Source: Cristatella mucedo
Lineage: Eukaryota > Bryozoa > Phylactolaemata > Cristatellidae
Assembly (NCBI GenBank): GCA_009760855.2
Contig: WPIO01000024.1
Location: 2,887,001-2,951,000, forward strand
Direction of reading: 5' to 3'
Length of the DNA stretch: 64,000 nt
Positions 1-10,869 of this stretch are shown one piece after another (the stretch's first letter is position 1; each line of letters opens with the position of its first letter). Under the pieces are notes generated by a model, which was not told the origin of the DNA, did no database searches, and saw only the letters and a program-made list of their open reading frames with translations. Both the position numbers and the translations under genes were made by a program.

Positions 1-119
1 ACCTAAATGTCTTCATTTAATCAAGTCACTAGTGATTTCGTCCAGGTGTTCGTATATCAATTAAAGAAGACAAAGAGTCCTTTAAACCCTATTTAATCTG
101 TCCTGCTCCTACGTTGCAT

Positions 120-1838
120 TGACCTGCTCCTGCCATTCACAACTACCACCATTATTATGTCTTTAGCCTCTGGTCATATCCCAGCACATTTAAAAAAAGC
201 TGTAGTCAGGCCACTTCAAGAAAGCGACACTAGACCAAGAAAACTTGAGCAGCTACCACCTAGTCTCCTTTCTACCATTCTTATCAAAGACTCTGGAACC
301 AGTCGTGGTATACCAGCTGAATTCATGTATTGAAACTTCAAAACTTGCTAGTAAATTCTAGTCTGGCTTTAGAGCTAACCACTCCATATAGTCAGCATTA
401 CTAAAGGTGTACAAGGACCTACTTAGGCATGCAGACCTGGGTAGAGTATCTCTGCTAGTTTCGCTCAAACTTTCGGCCGCTTTTGATATCAGAAACTTTC
501 TGATTTCAATCAGAAAGTTATTTCTGAGCTCCTCTCATCTTGCCTGGGAATCACTGGCACTGAATTGCACTGATTCAGGTTTTATCTCGGAGGCAGAGTC
601 CAGAGATTTGGCGTGAATGGAAAAAGATCATTCGAGGTACCTCGGAAATATGGGGTAACTGAGGGCTCCCTGCTAGGTCCGGTTCTCTTCACGGTTTATA
701 CTCTCCTTCTTGCCGATGTGATTGCAAAGCACAATCTAGGCTTTCATTTCCATGCGGATGACACTATTTCGTACCTTTGAATTGATCCCTTACAACCTTC
801 GAGCACCTCGAGGTCTCTCAACTTCCTTGCTGCATGTTTTGATGATATCCGCACATGGAAGTCAGCAAATCTTCTTAAATTAAATGACGATTATAGTAAG
901 TTACTAGTTATGGGCAACCGAAAGAGATTCAGAGTTTGGAAAGACTAACGCTCAAAATCGGCTCTGCCACCATATCTCCTGTTGAATCTGAGTGAAATAT
1001 AGGTGTCATGTTCCAAATTAATCTTTCGTTAGACGACCACATCAGCTCCACAGTCAAGTCTGCTTACTTTCTGCTACATAAAATTGCTAAAATTCGCAAT
1101 TGTTTAGATAAGTATACTGAATCTAAGTTAATCAATGCATGTGCGACATCCCGACCTCACTTCTGTAACTCACTGCTTGCTGGCCTACCGGTATATGCAA
1201 TCAGGCACTCGGTGCGAAATTCTGCAGCTAGGCTTGCCTGTCGAGAGCGTCACAGTTGCCACATTACACTTCTCACAGACCTACACTGACTACCAGTCAG
1301 GTAACGGAGTGACTTCAAGGTTTTGTCTATCACTGACAGGTATCTTCATTCTTTGTCTCTAGCTTATCTATCAGATCTACCCCCATTAGGCCAAGCGTTG
1401 TATCACCTGATTTTTGGAAGCTAACTGTTTACCAAAATCTCGCACAGATCTCAAATCCTCTAAAGGCCTTGCATTTGGTTTGCATAATCCCGAACCTGAA
1501 ATATACTCCCGAATTGCGTCACAACATCCTCAAACTTGACCACATTTACAAAGAACTTAAAAGTACTTATTTAGGACAGCGTTCAGTGAGTACCTGTGTT
1601 TTGTCTTTTTATGTGCTTAGATATGCTGACACTGTGCATGCTGTCACTAGCCACCATTGCACGCTGACCCTGTGCATGTCACCTATAACCATATTATTTA
1701 TGCTGTTTATCAAGCATGACACCACTCGCCATTCTATCGCGCTTCATTTGCTCCAAATGTAAAGGGCCTAGTAAGAGATTGTGTTATCTGAGATTGTTTA
1801 ATCCAGTATATTATTTGTATGATTATTATTACGTGCTG
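120..1838 (+). mobile_element. CR1/L2-like LINE family A, RT and 3' end, decayed
   Basis: A degenerate non-LTR retrotransposon copy, possibly starting left of the window. Translated pieces in three frames match the reverse transcriptase of this class: a SLASGHIPAHLKKAVVRPL block near 160-225, an LSAAFD-like block near 465-490 and the catalytic box near 745-765, which reads FHADDT where the family has FYADDT, so the tyrosine is lost but both aspartates remain. After the RT come LKLNDD, LDDHISS and the thumb/C-terminal region. The 3' end at about 1745-1838 has the family's AAATGTAAAG start of the terminal stem-loop followed by a TATTATT-rich tail. Many stops and frameshifts make it a dead copy. 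Family assignment (CR1/L2 rather than another LINE clade) is by resemblance only. Confidence 0.9.
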
Positions 1839-2218
1839 GACCTTTACTCGGACGGTGCCGATTACTATCAGTTACGGGATGAGCTCTCACACGAAGATGC
1901 TGCCTATATAATTTACAGTGCCCACTTGGCTTTTTCCACCCTAGTTGGGTTTAACACCCGGAGATCCAGTGCATCTAAGCATCTCAAGCATCTCACTCGA
2001 GTCTTTATGGGAGCGAGCCAACCGCTGAGCTTTCGGAGTCTTAAATAGGTTGTAGGGCAGAGTCTTGCAACGGAATGTCGTTCGTTATCGCGCTTCCCTT
2101 ATTTTCCCGAGTAACTGCCAGCAGTCTGATGTCAGCTGCTGCCACTAACAGTGGAGTATCTGAAGTTGGCTCTCACCCAACTTTTAGCTCGCAACTCAAA
2201 CCAAACAAACACTGAGAG

Positions 2219-2276
2219 ACAGCTCGTATCTCGAAACACTCGTACGTCGAGAGACTAGTAAGCAGAAGTACCACTG
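2219..2276 (-). repeat. Terminal inverted repeat of a Tigger-like DNA transposon
   Basis: Read on the minus strand the segment begins CAGTGGTACTTCTG and contains ACGAGTGTTTCGAGATACG, the pattern of pogo/Tigger ends (CAGTGGTACCTCG followed by ACGAG/TCGAG words). A diverged copy of the same sequence is at 29338-29376. The outer end is at 2276, so the element it bounded would lie to the left. The transposase fragment at 2469-2651 is on the other side, so the two need not be the same insertion. Confidence 0.6.
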
Positions 2277-2468
2277 TATTTCCAATTTCCACACAACTTC
2301 CATGTCCATAGTGAGTGTCGCAAGATCCTTATACGAACTTGAAGTTCCTAAAAAGAGATTGATTTCTCTGAAGGCACCATACCAAATGCATTACTAGCAT
2401 TGTTACATGCCTTGAAGCCATAGGCCTACGCCTTACAATTGAAAATGAATTTCCAGAAAGGCATCCTT

Positions 2469-2651
2469 TTACAGGAAATTCCCCATTTCGTCCATGCTGA
2501 TCACTTGCTCTGGATTATACTCGCCCTCGTCAAGGATCTTCTCAAATGTGTTGTTCGCACATTCCTGCCTCTGCTGACCGGTCAGCAGAGGCAGCTTTTT
2601 TGGTAGAGAACGACACACTTTATGTCTTATCACTCGAACTTTTTGAACCAA
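2469..2651 (-). pseudogene. Tigger/pogo-type transposase fragment
   Basis: A 60-codon open stretch without the rest of its gene. It holds KVCRSLPKKLP and then NPEQVISMDEMGNFL, which fits the segment of pogo/Tigger/jerky transposases that ends in the NMDETP-like motif carrying the first catalytic aspartate of the DDE triad. In those families the enzyme cuts and pastes the element at TA sites in nuclear DNA. Here no helix-turn-helix DNA-binding region and no second or third catalytic residue is present, so it cannot be active. A 30-bp perfect palindrome (2565-2594) lies inside the coding stretch, at the codons for LPLLTGQQRQ. Confidence 0.65.
2565..2594. repeat. 30-bp perfect palindrome
   Basis: Arms CTGCCTCTGCTGACC and GGTCAGCAGAGGCAG abut at CCGG with no spacer. 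It lies within the transposase remnant. Confidence 0.95.
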
Positions 2652-2951
2652 ACCATTCTCACAATGAGTTCCATGAATGCTACAAAAGAAGATCCAGTCT
2701 GAGAATCATCACTGTAAAGCACTGTTACTTCTGCCTCTCCTTCTGCTGGATGACCAGTGAATCGAACGTAATGTGTTCTTGTGACCTACTGACCCAAACT
2801 GCTCTGGCAAACTATGTTTGTATTTTAAGCCTATTACGACTTGCCTCAAAGCACCTTGCTTCCTAGTTGACAGAGACTGTAATCGTTGCGTCTGTGTTAT
2901 TTTAATCTTTATGGACGGATCGTACGCTTGACTCATTATAGTTATAATGGC

Positions 2952-2982
2952 TGACTACCTGCAAGGTTATCTTGCAGGTAGT
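2952..2982. repeat. Perfect hairpin overlapping a candidate splice donor
   Basis: Thirteen-base arms GACTACCTGCAAG and CTTGCAGGTAGTC are separated by a five-base loop, GTTAT. On the minus strand the second arm contains CAG/GTAGTC, the candidate 5' splice site of the exon at 2959-3134. Confidence 0.95.
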
Positions 2983-3134
2983 CGGCAGGATTGATCGACA
3001 TCCAAGAGTTCCCCTTCTTCTTGACGGTAAGCATCTCCCTCCGGTGCTTAGTTTCAATGTCAGAATTCTTCAAAAAAACAGCACCCATAGGAGTTATCAT
3101 AAGTCTAAGATAAAAATTTTCAGAAAAACCGACA
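2959..3134 (-). CDS. Candidate internal exon (gene B, chain 2, third exon), unknown protein
   Basis: Fifty-eight codons, including VGFSENFYLRLM, KHRREMLTVKKKGNSW and INPADYLQDNLAG, bounded by an AAG acceptor (CTCTTGTAAG) and a CAG/GTAGTC donor. The exon starts with one base of a codon, which fits the two-base remainder at the end of the exon at 7090-7435, joining as an arginine codon. A stronger-looking acceptor (CTATTCTTAG) lies 28 bases upstream but has the wrong phase for that join. No family recognised: the segment is basic and hydrophilic with a short hydrophobic stretch. The donor lies in a perfect hairpin. Confidence is limited because no homology search was possible. Confidence 0.4.
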
Positions 3135-3259
3135 CTTACAAGAGCTAATGTTCTTCCTAAGAATAGCAGTCTAGTAGCGTGCCTGAGAGAAACGAACTTG
3201 TATGAGTCTGAGCCAATCAGTGGCCATGATAGACCATGATAGATAGTTAGGATAGCCAA

Positions 3260-5225
3260 CCGGTGACTAGCACGTTTGCTTTAACTCACCCAATTTCTTG
3301 AAAAAAGTCGTGCCCACGCACAATGACTGCTGGAGCGGCTGTGCCTGACATTGATTGATTTGCCTTTGTTCGAGTACATAAGCCCCAAGTAAATACACAT
3401 AGCAATTTTAATTTTAATTGCAGTAAACGGGTGTATAATTGAGTCAGAAAACCTAGTGCTTACTGTATAATTCGCATTATCTCGATCTCATTTTAATAAG
3501 TATATTTCTTTTAAACCGGGATTGAGCAAAGCCGAATAATTCAAAGCGATACATGGTGACGGACGACTGTATTTTCATCAGTGTTAAAAAATAGCGACTA
3601 CAATGACAGAGACTCGGACAAAATTAATTTTCGTCCTTTACATCAACTCGTTACCACAGATTTCTCACCTACAGGAATAACAGCTAGCTGGCTGAGTTAA
3701 CATTCCTTCCTTAAATAAGGATAGCAGGCATACCTGTGACACATATTACCCGACGACAGTGCATTTGTGCATGTGCTATGATCAGCATCAAAGTTGATGC
3801 CAGCTCAGTGCTTTCAAGAATATTTACTACATATGTAACTAAAATCAGGTTAAGTACCACTCAGAAAGATTTTTCTTACAAGTGCTTACATAGATGAGGT
3901 TTTGTAGCCTACGATTGCTGCGATGTGACTCATGACCACTGGCCTGGCCACAGCCTGAAATTTGAGCTTGAGCCAAAATTTGCTTTAAGTCTCTTAATCT
4001 GAGCAATTGCATGCACGGCACTCGTCAGCATAAGGGTTAAATATGGGGCTTTCTGGCAGAATAGATTTTATATTCACGGCTGGCGTACACCGACGATGCG
4101 ACCATCTACAGAAGACTAGGAGGACTCACTGCCTCAGTGTAGCTGTAAATTCGCTGAAGCTCGCCGCTATGACTTGTGCATTTTGCATTCCCACGTTTCA
4201 TGTTTTTTGTGGTCTCCCCTTATTGAGTTGGATGACACGGTAAATTAGGATGTGGTGCACTATTGAGTAACGTTACTGCACTTAATGTAAGGGGTGCATT
4301 TGTAACAATAATTATTGGCCTCCGTACCTTGCAAATTGAAGGTCATTATGCACTTAAATTAAGTGATTTAGAGTCTGTGGAAAAAATTACGCCAATACTC
4401 ACTGACCAGCATTCGCAGCCAAATAATAAGCTTATTAATTTTAAGGTTATTTTGGTTACTCTTGGAGGAATCGTATATTTTAAGATAGATTGATTGTCAT
4501 AACTAGTTTCCAATCAGCGAAGGCATCCTATTGCCCGAAATTGTAGCTCAAGTTCATAGCCACAAATCAAACCAACAAGAACTCTTTTAAACCTCGCTTT
4601 TTTGTTTTAATGCTCCCAAAGCCTAGGACTTACTCACGAACGATGCCAACACATCACCTTGGTTGAAAAGAGTTGAGCAGAATTTTAACGTACGCCAATA
4701 CATCGCGACAATTGCCAGATCCAAGCGTTGAATTTTGCTTGCTTAAGTCTGTAAACAATGTGATTTTATCTCTAACCATATTGATATGCATATTAAAAGC
4801 ATATGTAAAGTGCATAGAAAATAATTCAGTTTTTTGAGAGTCTATAAAAAATGTATCCTTTAATTATTAAAGTGAGATTGAAGCGGCTGCAACGACGAGA
4901 ATTGATGCAATCATCACATATTTTTGAAATGTGTTTATCTTCTGTGCACCCGTCAAACGAGCAACTTGTGCTTTCACAGCCTTCATTGTTGTTGGCTAAG
5001 CCAAACCCTCGAACCCCTCGAATATTAGAGAACTGGCCCAACCGCTGAATGCAATTAATATAATTCGTCATTCGTCATCCTTTGATATAATGTTGACCAT
5101 TATATAGGTAAAAAGCGGATTCTCAATTCATACTATTTATGAAATTTTTATACTTAAAAGCACGTAAAAATAATGCACACAGGAATTATGTCTAGGCTAA
5201 TCTTTACTGCACATACACAGAAATG
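3260..5225. other. No recognisable feature
   Basis: AT-rich sequence with only short chance open frames on both strands. No LINE tail, tRNA-like boxes or convincing exon was seen. Confidence 0.5.
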
Positions 5226-5237
5226 CCTCCCATACAC

Positions 5238-5330
5238 GTGCACACACGCGCACGCCCACGCGCACGCGCACGCGCACGCGCACGCACACGCACACTCATA
5301 TACATATATATATATGTATATATATATTCA
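5238..5330. repeat. Compound microsatellite (CACG)n then (TA)n
   Basis: CACGCG and CACGCA repeats run into CATATATATATATGTATATA. The CG-containing part is unusual against the AT-rich surroundings. The arginine-rich open frames across it are repeat artefacts. Confidence 0.97.
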
Positions 5331-5339
5331 GAAATAGTA

Positions 5340-7080
5340 CACATACGCATGTGGAGAACTGTGAAAATTGTATGTTCAAATAATTTAAAGTGGATAAGAG
5401 CTGACCTAGTTTTACTGGGAACAGGCAAATGCTTGAAAAATACTGTTAATTAGTTAATATATGCAGATGTAAATATATTAAAACCACCATTCTTTATCTT
5501 TTAGGAGTTATTTCATAAAAATTTGATTCCCTTGGTTTAAGAGTGGTTACTTCTAATTAAAAAACTGATTGCGGAAAAAAGTAGTATACTTACAGTAATG
5601 AATTGAAACTGACAGTGCAAGGTAAACGCACGTTCTCATTGTTCAAACGAAATTGCAAACAACAATCGACATGACGTCGCCGGACAATTGTCAGCTAAAG
5701 AATTTTTATTTGGCTTGACAATACCTATAAAAGCTATTTTTGACTACTATACTGCATATGCGAGAATATATCTATAAACTCCATATTCTGCTAGGTTTAA
5801 TAAATTAAGAAATTGATAGCTCAACTGATTAGAATTATCAAGCCGGTATGCTAAAACATGGCAAAAAGTTCCCAATTTACAATGAAAATTTCTAATCCTC
5901 CGTGTAAGTTAATGCCAATTTAAAGCATTAATTCCTGGCTAAAAATGTCTATGGTGAATAAACGGAGTTGGAAATAAGAAATTGGTCAATTTTGATATGC
6001 ATTTTGAAGTTTAAGATTAAGTAAATCTAATGGCAGAGCATGAAGGCAACCTGGATTAGCAGTGAATATAACTAATGGCATTGTATGAAGGCAGCCACAA
6101 ACAGCAACAAGGTTATAACCTAAGCAGCAAATGCGGGAGTTCCGCAACAAGAGAGCGACACTTGTGTCTACCAGGGATGTTGCAACTTTGGCTAACAGCC
6201 TCATTCAATGCATTAAGTTATTCGTCGCTTATAGAAGACGAGCTGGGAATAGTCGTTCACCGCGGAAATTGTAGCCCAAAGATCTTCGATCACCTTTTTT
6301 AATAGACGTACACCATTTTAATTCATCTGTTAAGCAACCCCGTTATACGACCATGGAACTGAAATGATTTTAAGTTAAATTTAGTATTGGATATTTCCAG
6401 AAGCTGTGATAAGTACGAATGTAAATAATTGCAAGGAAGATTTTTACAATCTCTTGGTGGTTTCATTCTGAAACTGAAATCGAAAGATACAGAACAAAAA
6501 AATGGTTGAATGCAGTTTCTAAGCGACTATAATCGAAGGCGAACAGTAAATTAAATTGAATCTATTATAGTCACCCATATGGAGTATTTAGGCTTGTGTT
6601 AACTGTTGGGTTTATTGCAGTTGAGTTACTAAATCCGACACAGATCAACAGCTTGGGTCACTTGCTGGACGATGCTCATGGAAGAACTTCAGTAGCGAGG
6701 CCAATTCCTTAAATTTGTCCAGCATTTCCACTTAATAGGTACATATATTCCTTGAGAAAAAGCGTCTTCTTGGGGTATCATCTCTCTATCCAGGTCCATC
6801 TGATAGGGGTAAAAATGTAGCGTACGAGTTAATCAATTAAAGTCAATTCCTCACTTGAAGTGTCGATAGGAACTTTAAATCGAAAAGGCAACTCTGTTAA
6901 GGTGGCAACTCATGATTTTTAATTCGAAATTCTTTTATTAAGGGATGTCTTTGGAGGAATTTAGAGTTTCAAGCTTTTGGGGTAAGGAACACAAAAGTCT
7001 CAAGAAACTATTAAAGGTAAGTCATTCAGTCGGCTAAATGGACTAGAGCCAGAGGAGCTAGCGATGTCGCGGAAGCGATA
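5340..7080. other. No recognisable feature
   Basis: AT-rich non-coding sequence. A pair of short overlapping open frames at 5986-6302 on opposite strands shows no splice support on either strand. Confidence 0.45.
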
Positions 7081-7089
7081 ATTTCTTAC

Positions 7090-7435
7090 CGCTCTACTCG
7101 AGCTGAAAAGGGGTTTATTACTTTTGACATGATAATCACTAGCTTGTATTCAGAGTATGTTTCGTCGTGTACTTTAAAGATAGTTGCCAACGGCCGACGC
7201 TTTGCACTCGTTTCTCCGGCTGACTTGGTAATTAAAAAGTCAATTTTAACAACATTTTCTCCTGAAATAAAGGTGTTTTCTACCTTTGGTGTAACTGCTT
7301 CTATCTGAGAAGCATCTACGACAAACTCGGACCACCTCAAAGAGTCGGCTTCACTGTGAGTCCTCAGTGTCGGAGAGGCATAGCGTGACTGCGATAGCAG
7401 TTTCAAGTCCTCCTTAGTGTTAGCAAGAGACTGCT
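7090..7435 (-). CDS. Candidate internal exon (gene B, chain 2, second exon), unknown protein
   Basis: A 114-codon open stretch reading from EQSLANTKEDLKLLSQS through WSEFVVDASQIEAVTPK and ENVVKIDFLITKS to SKVINPFSARVE. It starts after a pyrimidine-rich acceptor (TTTCATATGCCCTAG) in phase 1 and ends at AGCG/GTAAGA, a near-consensus donor, in phase 2. Both phases match the proposed neighbours at 9158-9274 and 2959-3134. An alternative acceptor 22 bases upstream (CAATTTGCTAG) gives phase 0. The amphipathic, charged sequence looks like a folded intracellular or extracellular domain, but I do not recognise the family. It is longer than chance would readily give with such good boundaries. Confidence 0.5.
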
Positions 7436-7488
7436 CTAGGGCATATGAAATGCAGCCCTAGCAAATTGAAAATAAACTGAGCAAAATG

Positions 7489-7605
7489 ATAATAATATCA
7501 CAAAAGTTCACCCTGAAAAGCATCCTCAGAGAGCTAAAGCTCTTTATAGGCTCTTTGCATTTGCTGCAAAGGAAACACGATAACGATTGAAACCTGCGGG
7601 TTATT
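7489..7605 (-). mobile_element. LINE family A, 3' tail fragment
   Basis: The minus strand carries the terminal stem-loop (CCTCAGAGAGCTAAAGCTCT on plus) and the flanking TTTGCTGCAAAGGAA word, then an ATT-rich tail. It lies in the proposed intron between the exons at 9.2 and 7.4 kb. Confidence 0.8.
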
Positions 7606-7794
7606 CACTCTTGACTGAGACAGAAAGATTATTCTCGCTAGACTAAGCACCCCCAATATTTTTTTATATTCTCTCAATTAGCTACTTAAAATCGGAGAAG
7701 AAAGCCAAACTTGTATTTTTCATATGAGCTCCACATCGTAGTGGCATGCGCGTTAGCAGCTATGGCTATGATTGGTACGAATCTTTGATCGCGC

Positions 7795-8835
7795 ACGTTG
7801 GAACGATTGATAACAACGATCGGTCTGGCAGACTAGACCCTGGCATGGTTTAAATCATACTTACCTGATCGTTTTCAATCTGTGCCGTGTCGGGGTCTGG
7901 TCCCACCGACGAGACTGGTCATACGAGGAGTCATTCAAACGTCCGTCCTCAGTCCCTTGCTGTTATCCATTGATACTCAATCACTAGGAAGTGTGATTAA
8001 GACCCATTGAATTAGAGCCGTGATGGCACACTAGGTAAGGCGGTTGCTTTCACGTCCTCGGTCCCAAGGTCGTGGGTTCAATACCTGCGGTGGGCAATCC
8101 TTTCTTGCCACTGCAAGCGGTGGTGATATCCGTAAAGGCTCTACTGTTGCTATACAAAACGAGGCTGTTTAATCAACTAGGATTTAGTTATCCCTTTTAT
8201 GCTGAAGATACTCCGCTGTATTCTTCATTGAAACCGCCGGAACCTGCTACAGCAACTGATGATCTGAACGCTAGCCTTGAAAACATTCGATCCTGGCCTG
8301 GATGTCGGATTATTTCTTGAAACTAGACAACGATAAAACCTAACTGCTTCTCACAAGACAACCTAAGCTGGCTATACTAGAAGACTTTGTCGTTCTAATT
8401 GGGGATGTTTATGAGCGACCATTGCCACGTGCTTGAAACTTAGGTGTCGTTTTCAACAGCTGCCTAAATTTTAAAAGCTTTGTTCAGAAGACTGCTTCCA
8501 AAACTAGCCACCACTCCAGATTCCTATCTGATATCAGGAGCCGTGTTCCATTATTTGCCTCCGTTATTATTAGGCTTCGGCAACCACTGTCCTGCTGCCG
8601 ACTATGGCTCATGCTTTTCAGTGGTCTTGAGCTGCTAATTCCATGCCATTCACTACTGCAACTGTTCGCCTGACTTTGCTATACTTGCCACTTTCTGTTT
8701 GCTGAGTGAGATGAAGTCTGTTGCTTAGGCTGTGAGTGTGCCGTACACAACTCTCCTGCCTAACACCGACATGGTCTTTATGGCTTTGTAGAGTTACAGA
8801 CGGAGATGCATTACAACAAATTAGATTTGCAGTGA
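7795..8835 (+). mobile_element. LINE family B, RT to 3' end, split by a SINE
   Basis: The segment resembles the copies at 32.1-34.3 and 42.6-45.1 kb. It starts in the RT palm (GATAACAACGATCGGTCTGG), continues through a catalytic box reading YAEDT near 8196-8215 (first aspartate replaced by glutamate) and ends with GTTACAGACGGAGATGCATT followed by a short ACATT-type tail. Stops and frameshifts are frequent. A tRNA-derived SINE interrupts it at about 8020-8188, just before the catalytic box, so the SINE inserted after this LINE. Confidence 0.85.
8020..8188 (+). mobile_element. tRNA-derived SINE (class II tRNA head)
   Basis: It has an A-box-like GATGGCACACTAGGTAAGG, an inverted repeat CCTCGG/CCAAGG resembling the long variable arm of a Leu/Ser-type tRNA, then the B-box GTGGGTTCAATACC. 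A unique body follows: CACTGCAAGCGGTGGTGAT, then CTATACAAAACGAGGCTG and AATCAACTAGG. Closely similar copies are at 20826 and 21106. It is inserted in LINE family B. Confidence 0.8.
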
Positions 8836-9157
8836 AAACTTCAACACTGAAATGGCTGTCTGTTATTCGGTTGGAAATGCTATGGACGGCCGTTAAAACC
8901 GTTGCTTTATGTTGCTGGAGGTAGCTCGTCCGTTGGTGCAGCATCGTACGTTATAGCTGCTATTGCAGCAAACTCAATAAACAGTAGACATCTTTTGCCG
9001 CATACATAACTCAAATACTGCACCATTGAGTTTCAGAAAATGAAAGCCGTTATTTGTGCTAAGGACACTGTCTCCAAAGGGGGCACTCATCAGCGACGGA
9101 ATAAAGACCATTAAGAGCTGTGCTGCGACATGATACCAATGTGGGAATCATTTTTAC

Positions 9158-9274
9158 CGAGTATTTTAGATAGAATCCAAGGTATTTCAGCAACTGATCC
9201 ATATCCTAAACTCGGAGATTTGTCGACTAGCCTTTTAGGTATACATTTATCACCTGCTGCAGTGGCTATATTTG
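9158..9274 (-). CDS. Candidate internal exon (gene B, chain 2, first exon), unknown protein
   Basis: Thirty-eight codons reading NIATAAGDKCIPKRL, then VDKSPSLGYGSVAEIPWILS, bounded by an acceptor (TCAATACGCTTGGCAG) and a donor TCG/GTAAAA, phase 1 at both ends. The downstream phase fits the exon at 7090-7435. The intervening 1.7-kb intron would hold a decayed LINE, its SINE and another LINE tail. No family recognised. Confidence 0.42.
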
Positions 9275-9354
9275 CTGCCAAGCGTATTGAAAAGACCTTA
9301 AGGTAGCAGTCAGACATTGAATTCGAAATACAACCTAAAACGGCACAATTGCAG

Positions 9355-9560
9355 GTGGTTAAGAAATGTTCATCTGCATGCTGGCCCTGTGCATGTAACG
9401 CCGAAACATGTTATTATTGTAGTTTATTGAGCATGCTACCACTAACCATTCGATCGTGCGTCCTTTGCAACAAATGTAAAGTGTCTACAGAGAGATTGAG
9501 TTCTTTGAGGGTTCTATATCAACTATATTATTCCGATTAATAATTCCTGTATATTTCCTT
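9355..9560 (+). mobile_element. LINE family A, 3' end fragment
   Basis: It carries GCATGCTGGCCCTGTGCATG, then AAATGTAAAGTGTCTACAGA with the terminal stem-loop. The following ~120 bases (CTGCAGGGTGCTTTGCAGA, GTGGACGCACTGTC) also follow the copy at 10505-10712, so the two sites may share a local duplication. Confidence 0.85.
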
Positions 9561-9909
9561 AAGGATGCACCTGCAGGGTGCTTTGCAGATCCCTCGATTG
9601 CCATTTGAGGTACGCATGGGCAACCTAGCATGTTGATTGAATAGCAAACATACCACTGTGGACGCACTGTCTATAGAGTTTATTGTATCGTATTGTATTT
9701 ATTGTATTTATTTATTTATATGTATTGTATTTATTATCAAATGTATTATTATTACTATTTGCTGTGTTAATATTTAGCTTAACCACTGAAATGCCAAGCT
9801 GCACGGTTTCCAGCTAATTGTGAGACCGATTACATAGGCAAGAGGACCTAAGCTTCACAAATCAGGCAAGCATAGACCGATGTAAAAACTCCATTGACCT
9901 ACCTAGTTG

Positions 9910-10116
9910 AGCTATCCAATCTGAGCTGGTGCGAATCTTCAAAATAGTTAAAGCTGAATGATGAAGATCTGTCTGTAGGCTGATGCTGACTTACGGCACA
10001 ACGTTCACTTCGGAGCATGCCAAGGCAATAGGGGGCCAGGGGTGTGGATGATGTGCTAGCCGAGCTTGTTCTGATTTGTAGGTTTTCGCCATTGCGACCA
10101 CCAACATATATCCACA
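9910..10116 (-). CDS. Candidate exon with two competing frames, unknown protein
   Basis: An acceptor-like ACAAGCAG lies at the right end, and two donor-like sites follow at the left: GTGCC/GTAAGT and CTAG/GTAGGT. One frame reads VWIYVGGRNGENLQ, then YCLGMLRSERCAVSQHQPTD, and runs to the far donor. Another reads MLVVAMAKTYKSEQ, then HHPHPWPPIALACSEVN, and must stop at the near donor. Neither frame's phase fits the adjacent gene B exons, so an exon may be missing between them or the call may be wrong. Confidence 0.28.
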
Positions 10117-10504
10117 CACCTGCTTGTCAGTTTCACCTCAAGACACCACGCCAAGATTGTTTGCTGCCATACTAGTGCTAATGTCAGCGATGCAAGCTGC
10201 AAGGGAGTTTACAGTAGTAGGATGCCAGAAGGCAATTGACAATGGTACCGTGTAACAAGTGTACCAGCGTTCTTGGATCAAATGGTTTCGCTCACTATTT
10301 TGTGGCATCCTATGTGGCCCAGTGAAGAATTATCGCTGCCCGGCAGCCTGCTCGGACACAAATATCGGAGGGAAATTTGCCAAAGATTTTACGTAAGTCT
10401 TATCGCTCAGAACACGGCTTTTTGATGAGCTTTGTTCTACATGGCTGAGACGAGTAAGCCTTTAAGCAGCTCTCAAGATGTCGTGCATATAGAGAAGGAA
10501 CAGT

Positions 10505-10712
10505 ACCCGCGTGCTGACACTGCATGCTACCACCTTCACTATTTGCATGCTGACCCTGTGCATGTTAGCCATAACCATGTAATGCTGATTATCATTGAAA
10601 ATCCTACCACTAATCATTCGACCGTACTTCCTTTTCAGCAAATGTAAAGTGCCTACAAAGAGATTGAGTTCACCGAGGGAGCTATATCGAATATATTATA
10701 ATCAATATCACT
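10505..10712 (+). mobile_element. LINE family A, 3' end fragment
   Basis: Contains TTTGCATGCTGACCCTGTGC, then CAGCAAATGTAAAGTGCCTA and the stem-loop, ending near ATATATTATAATC. Its downstream flank resembles that of the copy at 9355. Confidence 0.88.
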
Positions 10713-10869
10713 CCCTGTAAATTGCCTTGTGGATTAACATGCAGGGTGCTTTGCAGAGCCCAAAATTGCCATCTCGGCGGGTTCCTATGGGGAAGCTGAC
10801 ATTTCGGTTGGCTCTTATAATAGAAAACGGACCGCTGTGGACGCACTGTCCACAGAGCCTGTGGAGAAC

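Noticed and set aside
2709-2936. 75-codon minus frame between two transposon or exon pieces
   Set aside because: Lacks splice signals and looks like transposon-internal or unique DNA.
5204-5453. Arg- and Ala-rich open frames on both strands
   Set aside because: They are translations of the CACG/TA microsatellite.
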